Source: Barnesiella merdipullorum | GTDB taxonomy: Bacteria; Bacteroidota; Bacteroidia; Bacteroidales; Barnesiellaceae | Assembly: GCA_019116365.1 (NCBI GenBank) | Contig: DXBT01000004.1 | Coordinates: forward strand, 1-15,371 | Length of the DNA: 15,371 nucleotides | Direction of reading: 5' to 3' | Shown here: piece after piece, positions 7,232 through 14,568 of the stretch | Layout: the number at the start of each line of letters is the position of its first letter | Numbering within the stretch: the first letter of the stretch is position 1 | Program-made: the position numbers and the translations under genes | Notes under the pieces: generated by a model | Databases searched by the model: none | Told to the model about the DNA's origin: nothing | Seen by the model: only the letters and a program-made list of their open reading frames with translations

Positions 7232-8900
7232 CGTTCAATTCGTTTCGTTTCAATAATTCACGGGCATTCTCGAGGGCAGCCGCAGTGAGCGACGACCCGC
7301 TCAGCATGCGGGCTATCTCCTCGACCCGCTCGCTGTCGGTGAGGCGCACCAAATGGGTGGCCGTAGCCGTATCGGTATCGCTTTTATACACGCGATAGTG
7401 GGTCTGTCCCCAGGCAGCCACCTGGGGCAAATGGGTTATACTGATTACCTGCATGCACCGGGACATCTCGCGCATGATGCGGGCCATCTTGTCGGCAATC
7501 TCGCCCGACACACCGGTATCCACCTCGTCGAACACGATGGTGGGCAGGGCCATGGCATGGGCTACCAGGGCCTTGAGCGAAAGCATCAACCGCGATATTT
7601 CACCGCCCGAGGCGACCTCCGACACCGGTTGCAGGGGTTGGTTCTTGTTGGCCGAGAAGAGGAACCGGATGGCATCGCCCCCTGTCTCGTCGAACTGCGG
7701 GCGGGGCGAGACCTCAATCTCGAATTGCAAATGGGGCATGCCCAATGGCTTTACCCGCTCGGTGAGGGTGTGCGAAATATCGGCAGCCGACTGCCTGCGC
7801 ACCTGTGTGAGCCGGGCGGCGCTGTCGCGCACCTGCTGTTCCTCGACCTCGACCTCGTGCTTGAGGGCGGCCAACTCTTCGTCGTAGTTCTCAATGCGGG
7901 CCAGCCGCTCGGCAAACGAGTTGCGCAGAGCCAGCAACTCCGAGGCATTTGCTACCCGGTGTTTCTGCTGCAACGAATAGTAGGTGTCGAGGCGATTCTC
8001 GACCCAGGCAAGCCGCTCGGGGTCGATATTGAGATTCTCTTGCGAGCGATCGACGGTCGTGGCAATGTCTTTCAAATCGATATAGTCCGACTCGAGACGC
8101 CCTATCCACTCATCGACCTCGGGATAGAGGCGCGCGAGCGATTTCACCCGCGTCAGAGTCATGTTCAACAACGATACGACGCCGGTCTCTTCGCCGTGCA
8201 GATAGGCTTGAATCGTGCCCAGTTCGGTTTTAATCTCCTCGGCATGTTGCAGGGTTTGCAACTCGCCTTCGAGCTCCTCCTGCTCACCCTCTTTCAACTG
8301 GGCCTCATCGAGTTGGGACAGCTGATAGCGCAGGTAATCCTCCTCTTCGCGCCCCGACCGGTTCTCGTCCTGAAGCCGAGCATAGGCCTGCAGGCGCTCG
8401 CGCCACCGGTGGTAGTGCTCCCGGTACTCGGCAAGCAAGGCAGCGTCGCCGGCCATGGTATCGACCACCCGCAACTGGAATCGCGAGTCGGCCAACAGGA
8501 GGTTCTGGTGTTGGGAGTGTATGTCGATGAGCTGTTCGCCCAAGGTTTTCAACTGAGCGACCGAAACCGGGGTGTCGTTGATGAAAGCCCGCGATTTGCC
8601 CGAGGGGAGAATCTCGCGCCGCAAGATGCACTCGCCCTCGTCGTAGTCGAGTTCGTTCTCCTCAAAAAAGTCGCGCAGATGATACGACGAGATGTCGAAT
8701 ACTCCTTCGATAACGGACTTCTCGTCGGCACGTCTCAACGACTTCAGGTCGGCCCGCTGGCCGAGAATCAGCGACAAAGCCCCCAGGATGATGGACTTTC
8801 CGGCTCCCGTCTCGCCCGTGATGACCGAAAAACCGGCCGAGAAGTCGATGTGGAGCTCGTCGATGAGCGTATAGTTGGAGACACTCAATTGCTTGATCAT
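7218..8900 (-). CDS. recN: DNA repair protein RecN (SMC-like ATPase)
   Basis: The 560-aa protein has the usual RecN length and order: an N-terminal ATPase half with Walker A at 29-36 (GETGAGKS), a coiled-coil middle (about 150-370, with Glu/Gln/Leu-rich stretches such as EEEDYLRYQLSQLDEAQL), and a C-terminal half with the ABC signature at about 430-437 (ASGGEISR) and Walker B at 454-463 (TIVFDEVDTG). The ITHLPQVAAWG segment after Walker B is typical of RecN. RecN is recruited to double-strand breaks and holds or brings together DNA ends during recombination. It lies 10 bp after porD and overlaps rlmB by 14 bp. Confidence 0.96.
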   Translation of the reverse strand: MIKQLSVSNYTLIDELHIDFSAGFSVITGETGAGKSIILGALSLILGQRADLKSLRRADEKSVIEGVFDISSYHLRDFFEENELDYDEGECILRREILPSGKSRAFINDTPVSVAQLKTLGEQLIDIHSQHQNLLLADSRFQLRVVDTMAGDAALLAEYREHYHRWRERLQAYARLQDENRSGREEEDYLRYQLSQLDEAQLKEGEQEELEGELQTLQHAEEIKTELGTIQAYLHGEETGVVSLLNMTLTRVKSLARLYPEVDEWIGRLESDYIDLKDIATTVDRSQENLNIDPERLAWVENRLDTYYSLQQKHRVANASELLALRNSFAERLARIENYDEELAALKHEVEVEEQQVRDSAARLTQVRRQSAADISHTLTERVKPLGMPHLQFEIEVSPRPQFDETGGDAIRFLFSANKNQPLQPVSEVASGGEISRLMLSLKALVAHAMALPTIVFDEVDTGVSGEIADKMARIMREMSRCMQVISITHLPQVAAWGQTHYRVYKSDTDTATATHLVRLTDSERVEEIARMLSGSSLTAAALENARELLKRNELNDGKE

Positions 8901-8910
8901 AACGTTTTCT

Positions 8911-9807
8911 TTATTCGGTCTGACGAATCTTTTCGATGATGGATCGATCGGTAGGATACATGCTGGTCAATATGTCATAGACCGTCTCTTTCTCGGAGGA
9001 GGGAGCCTTGGAATAGACATTCACCAGCTCGTCGAGTTTGGAGTCTCGGAACAGCGTGATGACTACCGACATGGGGGCGGCTTCATAGACCTTTTGCAGC
9101 TGTTGCAGGGCCTCGGTAATTTTGGCCCGCCCCTTATCGACACTCAAGGCCATCTCGTCGAGACCACCGCGATGGTAGTCGTACCACAACTGACGGAAGC
9201 CCGAGGTGCTTTGCTCGACGAATGCCGAGAGCAACGCATGGCGGTTGCGGTTATCCTCAAAGGCTTTCCAGCCGGCCTCCATCGACGACTGCCCCAGATT
9301 GACTACCTGGCGGGCCAGTTCGTAGAAAGGGGTCCCGCCCATGGGCGAGAAACTGTCGAAGTCGATGCCGAGAATCATATAGACGTAGAAATTGATTACG
9401 GCCGTGAGATTGCTCTCGATGCTGGTCTCGGAAAAGACGAGCGGCTCGAACTCCTGGTAGTTGAACTCGACCTGGGTATCTTTGAAGTTGATAAGTGTCG
9501 TAGTGTAGGAGCTGTTATAGACCGGCCGGCGCGACTGTACTTGCAGGTCACACACAAAGCGGTTATCGGCATACTCCTTCACGGTAAAGAGCATCGAGCA
9601 GTCTATCCGCTCGATGGGCGAGATTTGCGCCGTGGACCACTTGCGGTCGTTGATATACTCGGTAATGGCCTCTTTGAGGGTGGTAAACACCTCTTTGTTG
9701 GTGCCCTGTATCTGATCGCTGTTCACCTCGACACGGCAGTTAAGCTCCTGCGCAACCGACAGGAGGGGAAAAAGGAGGAACAGCACATACAAGACATTTC
9801 GTTTCAT
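8911..9807 (-). CDS. porD: PorD/DUF4835 family protein, T9SS-associated
   Basis: The 298-aa protein has a Sec signal peptide (residues 1-20, cleaved near SVAQ|EL). The mature part opens with the conserved ELNCRVEVNSDQIQGTN region, then VFTTLKEAITEYINDRKW and, near residues 95-125, the strand NSSYTTTLINFKDTQVEFNY (20 residues quoted at most here). Later come FYVYMILGIDFDSF and a GRAKITEALQQL helix. This is the pattern of DUF4835, annotated in many genomes as the type IX secretion protein PorD. Its biochemical role is not well defined; it is expected in the periplasm or envelope. The gene sits between coaBC (57 bp) and recN (10 bp). The T9SS cargo gene at 2965-5589 shows that this organism uses the system. 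Confidence 0.85.
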   Translation of the reverse strand: MKRNVLYVLFLLFPLLSVAQELNCRVEVNSDQIQGTNKEVFTTLKEAITEYINDRKWSTAQISPIERIDCSMLFTVKEYADNRFVCDLQVQSRRPVYNSSYTTTLINFKDTQVEFNYQEFEPLVFSETSIESNLTAVINFYVYMILGIDFDSFSPMGGTPFYELARQVVNLGQSSMEAGWKAFEDNRNRHALLSAFVEQSTSGFRQLWYDYHRGGLDEMALSVDKGRAKITEALQQLQKVYEAAPMSVVITLFRDSKLDELVNVYSKAPSSEKETVYDILTSMYPTDRSIIEKIRQTE

Positions 9808-9864
9808 ATCATCTCTTTATTGAAAATTTTCATGCGACCGGGATTTCATCCACGCCCCGGCTCT

Positions 9865-11073
9865 TCAGGCATTGCCAGCCAGGTGCCGAGCCACGATATC
9901 GACGATATCGGCAGCTACCTCGGTCTTGGGTTTACAGGGTATCTCGACCGTCTCGCCCTCGCGCCCGATCACGGTCACCTTGTTGGTGTCGCAACGGAAA
10001 CCGGCACCGGCATCGCGCAACGAGTTGAGCACAATGAAGTCAAGGTTTTTCTTCTCCATCTTCAGGCGGGCATTGCTCTCCTCGTCGTTGGTTTCGAGGG
10101 CAAAACCTACCAGACACTGACCGGCACGCTTGCGGCGACCCAGCTCGGCGGCAATATCGGGGTTGGGCTTGAGGCGCAACACACGCTCCTCGCCGCTACG
10201 CTTAAGTTTCACATCGCTCACGGTCTCGGGAGCATAGTCGGCTACGGCCGCGCACATAATGGCGATATCGGCCCGGTCATAAGCCTCGACAGCGGCCCGA
10301 TACATCTCGTTGGCCGACTCGACATCGATGCGGCTTATTGCCGCATTGGAGGTCTGCAGGGCTACGGGACCGGCAACCAGTATCACCCGGGCTCCGGCAC
10401 AGGCACAGGCCTCGGCCAGGGCAAACCCCATCTTACCCGACGAGTAGTTGCCGATGAAGCGCACGGGGTCTATCTTCTCGTAGGTGGGCCCGGCCGTAAC
10501 GAGCACCGTTTTCCCGGCCAACGGCTGGGGATGATCAAAGAAGCGGTCGAGCACGGCCACGATATTCTCGGGCTCTTCCATGCGTCCTTTACCAGTGAGG
10601 TGACTGGCCAGTTCGCCACTCGCCGGCTCGATGATGTGGTTGCCATAGGAACGCAACAAATCGAGATTGTGCTGGGTCGAAGGATGGGCATACATATCGA
10701 GATCCATAGCCGGAGCCACAAATACCGGCGCCTTGCACGACAGGTAGGTGGTCACGAGCATGTTGTCGGCGATACCGTGGGCCATCTTGCCGATGGTCGA
10801 GGCGGTAGCGGGAGCAACAAGCATGGCATCGGCCCACAGGCCCAAATCGACGTGGCTGTGCCACTCGCCGGTATTGGCCGTGAAGAACTCGCTTACCACC
10901 GGTTTTCCGCTCAACGACGAGAGGGTAACGGGGGTAATAAACTCTTTGCCGGCCGGGGTCATCACCACCTGTACTTCGGCACCCTGCTTGATGAGCAACC
11001 GCAACAGGTAGGCGGCTTTGTAGGCAGCGATGCTACCCGTAATGCCCAGTATGATATGTTTGCCTTTCAACAT
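9865..11073 (-). CDS. coaBC: Bifunctional phosphopantothenoylcysteine decarboxylase / phosphopantothenate-cysteine ligase CoaBC
   Basis: The 402-aa fusion carries out two steps of coenzyme A synthesis: CoaB joins cysteine to 4'-phosphopantothenate, and CoaC decarboxylates the product using FMN. The CoaC half (1-180) shows GITGSIAAYKA, the catalytic His74 (HVDLG), LVAPATAST and PAMDLDMY. The CoaB half (186-402) shows LVTAGPTYEKIDPVR, Asn210 in IGNYSSGKMG, AAVADY at 275-280 and Lys289 in DVKLKR, at the same numbers as the key E. coli residues. One oddity: the CoaC cysteine in the ACG motif (Cys158 in E. coli) is Ser157 here (GELASHLTGKGRM). It lies 31 bp after the exonuclease gene and 57 bp before porD. 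Confidence 0.95.
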   Translation of the reverse strand: MLKGKHIILGITGSIAAYKAAYLLRLLIKQGAEVQVVMTPAGKEFITPVTLSSLSGKPVVSEFFTANTGEWHSHVDLGLWADAMLVAPATASTIGKMAHGIADNMLVTTYLSCKAPVFVAPAMDLDMYAHPSTQHNLDLLRSYGNHIIEPASGELASHLTGKGRMEEPENIVAVLDRFFDHPQPLAGKTVLVTAGPTYEKIDPVRFIGNYSSGKMGFALAEACACAGARVILVAGPVALQTSNAAISRIDVESANEMYRAAVEAYDRADIAIMCAAVADYAPETVSDVKLKRSGEERVLRLKPNPDIAAELGRRKRAGQCLVGFALETNDEESNARLKMEKKNLDFIVLNSLRDAGAGFRCDTNKVTVIGREGETVEIPCKPKTEVAADIVDIVARHLAGNA

Positions 11074-11104
11074 GGTTTCAACGCCTTTCTTGGCACACAG
11101 ACTG

Positions 11105-11905
11105 TCAGAATCGACGGCGTGCGCGGGTGTATATCTCGGTTATGACATTCTTGGTATTCAGGGGGAAATCGCCCTGCATCATCCAACTGTAATAGCTGGG
11201 CTCGAGCTGGAACACCTCCTCGACCGAACGGCCTTTGTACTTGCCAAAGTTGAACACCGGCACATCGTGCTCGTTGAGGATAATGCGTCCGGCAAAATCG
11301 ACGTTGCGGTTCTGAGTCGAGAACGACACCCACGAGTCGATATCGTTGGTGAGGTATTTCCCCTCATACTCGTCTTTCGCAGCCTCGGTATAGCGGTCGA
11401 GCTGGGCCTTGAATACCTCGTAGGTAGCCCGGGTGTCGGCCAGCGCCGAATGGGCATCGACCAGTGGAGCGCCGCAATAGAACTTGTAGGCAGCTTTGAG
11501 GGTGCGGGGTTCCATGATGTGGTAGATGGTTTGCACATCGACAAACTTGCGTTTCGAAATATCGAGGTTGACTCCTGCGCGCAGCAGCTCCTCGATGAGG
11601 AACGGCACATCGAAACGGTTGGAATTGAAGCCGGCAATGTCGGCCCCCTCAAACACCTTGGCAATGTTGCGGGCCACATCCTTGAAGAGGGGCTTGTCGG
11701 CCACCATCTCGTCGGTTATGTGGTGCACGGCCGTCGATGCCGGAGGAATGGGCATACCGGGATTGACAAAGATATCCTTCTCTTCCACCTCGCCGTTGGG
11801 AAATACCTTGACGTAGGCCAATTCGATGATGCGGTCGGAGGTAATATTGGTACCCGTCGTTTCCAAGTCGAAGAAAACGAGGGGATTCTTCAGGTTCAAT
11901 TGCAT
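11105..11905 (-). CDS. DnaQ-like DEDDh 3'-5' exonuclease
   Basis: The 266-aa protein has an N-terminal DEDDh exonuclease domain (about 8-170). All five catalytic residues are visible: Asp13 and Glu15 (FFDLETTG), Asp99 (FNSNRFDVPFL), and His152 and Asp157 (AHSALADTRAT). A C-terminal module (about 215-250, FNFGKYKGRSVEEV, YYSWMMQGDFP) resembles the extra domain of exodeoxyribonuclease X-like proteins. It could act as a proofreading subunit or as a repair or RNA exonuclease; its place next to dnaN favours work with the replication clamp or polymerase, but that is inference. It lies 28 bp after dnaN and 31 bp before coaBC. Confidence 0.93.
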   Translation of the reverse strand: MQLNLKNPLVFFDLETTGTNITSDRIIELAYVKVFPNGEVEEKDIFVNPGMPIPPASTAVHHITDEMVADKPLFKDVARNIAKVFEGADIAGFNSNRFDVPFLIEELLRAGVNLDISKRKFVDVQTIYHIMEPRTLKAAYKFYCGAPLVDAHSALADTRATYEVFKAQLDRYTEAAKDEYEGKYLTNDIDSWVSFSTQNRNVDFAGRIILNEHDVPVFNFGKYKGRSVEEVFQLEPSYYSWMMQGDFPLNTKNVITEIYTRARRRF

Positions 11906-11933
11906 TTCGGGTAGTTCAATAGCTTGTGTTGAT

Positions 11934-13061
11934 TTAGAAATCGTTGAGCATCATAGGCATCAACAGCATCAGCAGGTCTTCGTTCTCCTTGTTCTCGAGC
12001 GGTACGATGATGCCGGCACGCGTGGGATCGGAGAGCTCGACCAGTACCTCGTTAGCGGGTATGTTGTTGAGTATCTCGATGAGGAACGAGGCCTTGAATC
12101 CAATCGTGAGGTTATCGCCCGTGTAGTTGCAGGCTACCTTCTCCTCGGCCGAGATGGAGTAGTCTTTGTTCTCGGTCGAAACGAGCAGCTCGCCATTCTT
12201 CAACTGCAGTTTGGCCAGACCCAAAGCGGCATCGGCAAATACCGACACACGACGCAGCACGTTCACAAACAGGGCGCGGTCGATAATGAGACGGTTGGTA
12301 TTGCTGGTGGGGATTACCGAGTTGTAGTTGGGATAATTTCCCTCGATGAGACGGCAGTTGAGCACAAAGTCAGAGAGTTTGAAGCAGGCGTTCTTCGAGT
12401 CGAACGAGAGTTCCACGTTGCCATTCTCCTTAGGCAGAATCGACTTCAGCAGGTTGGCCGGTTTCTTGGGCAGAATGAACGAAGCCCGCACCCCGGGAGC
12501 AACCGCCTGGTTCTTATAGCGTACCAGCTTGTGGGTGTCGGAGGCGACAAACGAGATGCTATCTTCGAAGATGTCGAGATAGATACCATTCATGATGGGA
12601 CGGAGCTCGTCTTCGGCCGTAGCAAACAATGTGCAGCCAATGCCGTTGAGCAGTTGCTGGGCGTCGAGCGAAATCGATACGGCCGAGCTGTCCATAGGCA
12701 TCTTGGTGGGATACTCATCGCCATTCACGCCGATGAAGTTGTAACGTCCGTTCTGGAAGTAGAGGAAAATCTCGAGGTTGTTGTCGTCGATTTCGAAAGT
12801 CAACGGCTGGTCGGGCAACTCTTTGAGCGGCTCGAGCAAGATCTTGGCATTCACGGCGAAAACGCCCTCGCCTTGGGCCTCCATCACGTCGATAGCCGTG
12901 GTCATGGTGGTCTCTTGATCCGATGCGGTCATCGAGAGGCGCGAGCCTTCGAGACGGAACAGAAAATTGTCGAGAATAGCCATCGAGTTTTTCGAGTTAA
13001 TTACCCGGCTGATAGTCTGCAAATGTGATAGCAACAAGGTGCTGGATACGATAAATTTCAT
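11934..13061 (-). CDS. dnaN: DNA polymerase III beta subunit (sliding clamp)
   Basis: The 375-aa protein matches DnaN in length and features. It starts MKFIVSSTLLLSHLQTI, contains the typical LDNFLFRLEGSRLSMTASD stretch near residue 30-50, three repeated clamp domains of about 120 residues, and a C-terminus ending in MLLMPMMLNDF that fits the usual end of the clamp. The clamp encircles DNA and tethers the replicative polymerase and repair factors. It is the first gene of the six-gene minus-strand cluster and so sets its promoter. A candidate -7 box lies about 120 bp upstream. dnaA is not adjacent here. Confidence 0.97.
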   Translation of the reverse strand: MKFIVSSTLLLSHLQTISRVINSKNSMAILDNFLFRLEGSRLSMTASDQETTMTTAIDVMEAQGEGVFAVNAKILLEPLKELPDQPLTFEIDDNNLEIFLYFQNGRYNFIGVNGDEYPTKMPMDSSAVSISLDAQQLLNGIGCTLFATAEDELRPIMNGIYLDIFEDSISFVASDTHKLVRYKNQAVAPGVRASFILPKKPANLLKSILPKENGNVELSFDSKNACFKLSDFVLNCRLIEGNYPNYNSVIPTSNTNRLIIDRALFVNVLRRVSVFADAALGLAKLQLKNGELLVSTENKDYSISAEEKVACNYTGDNLTIGFKASFLIEILNNIPANEVLVELSDPTRAGIIVPLENKENEDLLMLLMPMMLNDF

Positions 13062-13179
13062 AGATATATCTTTTTGTTTATTTGTTTCTTAGCTCTTTCT
13101 CCCGTCACAAAAGGCTCACCGCCTCCAGGGAGGGTGCAGCTCACCGCTACGGCAGTCTGCTACCTAACTCTTTAACGAA

Positions 13180-13187
13180 CAAATGTA
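13180..13187 (-). promoter_or_regulatory. Candidate -7 promoter box for the dnaN cluster
   Basis: TACATTTG on the minus strand matches TAnnTTTG. Transcription would start near 13173, giving dnaN a leader of about 110 nt. No TTTG -33 element is visible at the right distance. The leader holds two copies of GCTCACCGC (13114-13122 and 13139-13147, plus-strand reading) and a small GC-rich hairpin around 13117-13136. Confidence 0.4.
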
Positions 13188-13318
13188 GTGAAAATTTTTG
13201 GCTCGGCCGACTAATTCGCAAGAATAAATAAAGAAGTTATCAACACCGCCGACCGGAGAGCAGCAAAAACTCTTCGGGATTTCGCTCTTGCGGAGACCGG
13301 TTTTTCAAATTTTATTGT

Positions 13319-13326
13319 TATATTTG
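13319..13326 (+). promoter_or_regulatory. -7 promoter box directly before the membrane-anchored protein gene
   Basis: TATATTTG matches TAnnTTTG perfectly and ends only 6 bp before the ATG at 13333. A start point at the usual distance would fall at or within a few bases of the ATG, giving a leaderless or nearly leaderless mRNA. No clear -33 box was seen. Confidence 0.4.
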
Positions 13327-13332
13327 TCAATC

Positions 13333-14118
13333 ATGCAGGCAAATAGGGTAAGTCCCCGACATATCAGTTTCATCTGTATAGCCTTGTGCATAGTGTTCGC
13401 GGGAGGTTATATTCTGCGGCAAAATTATCTGCTCGACCAGGCATATAAGAAGGCCGCTCCCTATGACTATATCCCGGCGGGAGAGATTGAGGCAATACTC
13501 GAGACCACACCCTCCCTGCCCCTCGACTCGACTGCAGCCCTGCCCTACCAGCAACAAGCCCGCACTCTCGTGGTCCTCTGGCAAGAGATTCGCTCGGCCG
13601 CAGGGCTTCCCCCAATCGACACCATCATACTATCATTTACCCGGGAAGACGAGGTTGCTTTGTGGTATCGGGCCTCACGGCAGGAACAGAAGAGGCTGAA
13701 CGGCGAACTTCCACGCCTGCTCTCGAACAATTACCACCCCGTGAGCGAGACTTCGGGCCCGACAACCGTGCGCCACTATGCCTTGCAAAACGGAACTTTC
13801 CTGCACACCTTATCGGCCCCGGGCACCATGGCCTTCTCATTTGGAACCGACCTCTTCAACGAGGCTTTACAAACGGTCGATGTACTTGCCCTCCGCGAAC
13901 AATTCACCCACGCCCTGCACAGCCTCGCCCCCCAAGCCTCCGCCCGACTGTTGCAACAGGTCAACGACTTTGGCTACCGCAGTTCGGGACGCTGGCGTGG
14001 TGCGAATATTTATCCCCGCACAACCGCGCCTCGGGATACTGCCGCCTCATCGCCCGACCTACCGCCCGAAACAAAAAGCGTCCCGCCCCCTACCAAAGGG
14101 AACGGGACTGCGGGCTGA
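13333..14118 (+). CDS. Uncharacterised protein with an N-terminal membrane anchor
   Basis: From the ATG at 13333 the product is 261 aa. An extended frame with a TTG start at 13288 exists but is less likely. A transmembrane segment (about 10-27, HISFICIALCIVFAGGYIL) is followed by an extracytoplasmic domain containing DYIPAGEIEAIL, TIILSFTREDEVALWY and, near residue 165-180, FLHTLSAPGTMAFSFGTDLF. This order (anchor, YIPA-type opening, predicted score-like strands, then an SFGTDL-type strand and helix) recalls the first third of large DUF3352-like Bacteroidetes proteins. If so, this is a shortened member. The last 40 residues are Pro/Thr/Ser-rich, of low complexity, and overlap an inverted repeat (14080-14108). 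Codon use stays host-like to the stop, so the frame is real. It is divergent from dnaN. I do not recognise a specific function. Confidence 0.65.
   Translation: MQANRVSPRHISFICIALCIVFAGGYILRQNYLLDQAYKKAAPYDYIPAGEIEAILETTPSLPLDSTAALPYQQQARTLVVLWQEIRSAAGLPPIDTIILSFTREDEVALWYRASRQEQKRLNGELPRLLSNNYHPVSETSGPTTVRHYALQNGTFLHTLSAPGTMAFSFGTDLFNEALQTVDVLALREQFTHALHSLAPQASARLLQQVNDFGYRSSGRWRGANIYPRTTAPRDTAASSPDLPPETKSVPPPTKGNGTAG
14080..14108 (-). terminator. Inverted repeat with a minus-strand T-run, inside the 3' end of the preceding gene
   Basis: gtcccg (14080-14085) pairs with cgggac (14103-14108) and ccct (14088-14091) with aggg (14097-14100). Only the minus-strand reading is followed by a T-run (gctttttg), so as a terminator it would act on transcripts coming from the right, such as antisense RNA from the IS side. 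It overlaps the end of the membrane-anchored protein gene. Confidence 0.35.
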
Positions 14119-14457
14119 CACTGCCCGGGACAGCCGTTGGACGTCTATCCCGGTGTGTTCCTAAAAAACGGCTGAGTCTCGATATCGTTTCTCACACTCT
14201 TCTACTCATTCTTCTTCCAAATGGGCCATACCACCTCGGCTCTTTTACAAGACAAACCGGATGTATCTACCCGACAACATCGCCACAAACAAAAAAGGGA
14301 GATGCTTCCCGAACTTCGGCAAGAATGTTACAACAGATTTGATGTTTTTCTTGATTATACATGGTATTTCGATTTGCTGCAACGCAACTTTATCCCCGGT
14401 AGTCTTCCCCTCCTTGCGATGTTTAATAATGCAAATATACAGCAATTTATAAAATAA
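14119..14457. other. Non-coding region with inverted repeats between the membrane protein gene and the IS
   Basis: No open frame here has recognisable features: a 78-codon plus frame and a 66-codon minus frame overlap each other and show no start context or family pattern. The left part is GC-rich and holds two overlapping inverted repeats: ccggga (14125-14130) with tcccgg (14148-14153), and cagccgtt (14131-14138) with aacggctg (14167-14174). The right part turns AT-rich toward the IS. The region may hold gene remains, but I could not identify any. Confidence 0.45.
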
Positions 14458-14489
14458 CGTGAGTTCGACGAATTGTAAGTGTTTGTAAA

Positions 14490-14521
14490 TTTGGTGATTA
14501 GCGAAAATTGTTGTATCTTTA
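14490..14521 (+). promoter_or_regulatory. Candidate promoter of the transposase gene
   Basis: TTTG at 14490-14493 is followed after 20 bp by TATCTTTA at 14514-14521, one base off the TAnnTTTG -7 consensus. This is the best -33/-7 pair in the window. Transcription would begin near 14527, inside the loop of the start-codon hairpin, so the native mRNA would lack the left arm. Confidence 0.55.
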
Positions 14522-14568
14522 TAGTACTGAATTACAAAGAATTACAAACAATAATCGCTATGATCACC
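14493..14568 (+). repeat. Imperfect hairpin containing the transposase start codon
   Basis: The left arm 14493-14515 pairs with 14543-14568: ggtgat with atcacc, then tagcga with tcgcta, then attgtt and gta with their complements, about 21 base pairs in total with a 2-nt bulge, a 2x2 mismatch and a 1-nt bulge, and a 27-nt loop. The ATG at 14560-14562 lies in the right arm, with its A paired and its TG in the bulge. Confidence 0.75.

Noticed and set aside
8875..11145. A 756-codon plus-strand open frame opposite porD and coaBC, and similar long frames opposite recN, dnaN, rlmB and the T9SS cargo gene
   Set aside because: The minus-strand genes avoid TTA, CTA and TCA codons, which removes stops from the opposite strand. 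The translations show no domain, signal or start context, and the opposite genes are clearly recognised families.
13237..13245. TTATCAACA, one base from a DnaA box, between dnaN and the divergent gene, hinting at a replication origin
   Set aside because: It is a single imperfect site with no cluster of boxes, no clear unwinding region and no dnaA nearby. One 9-mer of this type is expected by chance.
14283..14310. Minus-strand hairpin gggaagcatctccc followed by TTTTTT, possibly a terminator
   Set aside because: The stem has only 4 bp, which is too weak to support a call, and no minus-strand gene lies upstream of it.
14221..14457. A 78-codon plus-strand frame and an overlapping 66-codon minus-strand frame before the IS
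   Set aside because: They overlap on opposite strands, show no ribosome-binding or promoter context and resemble no family I know.
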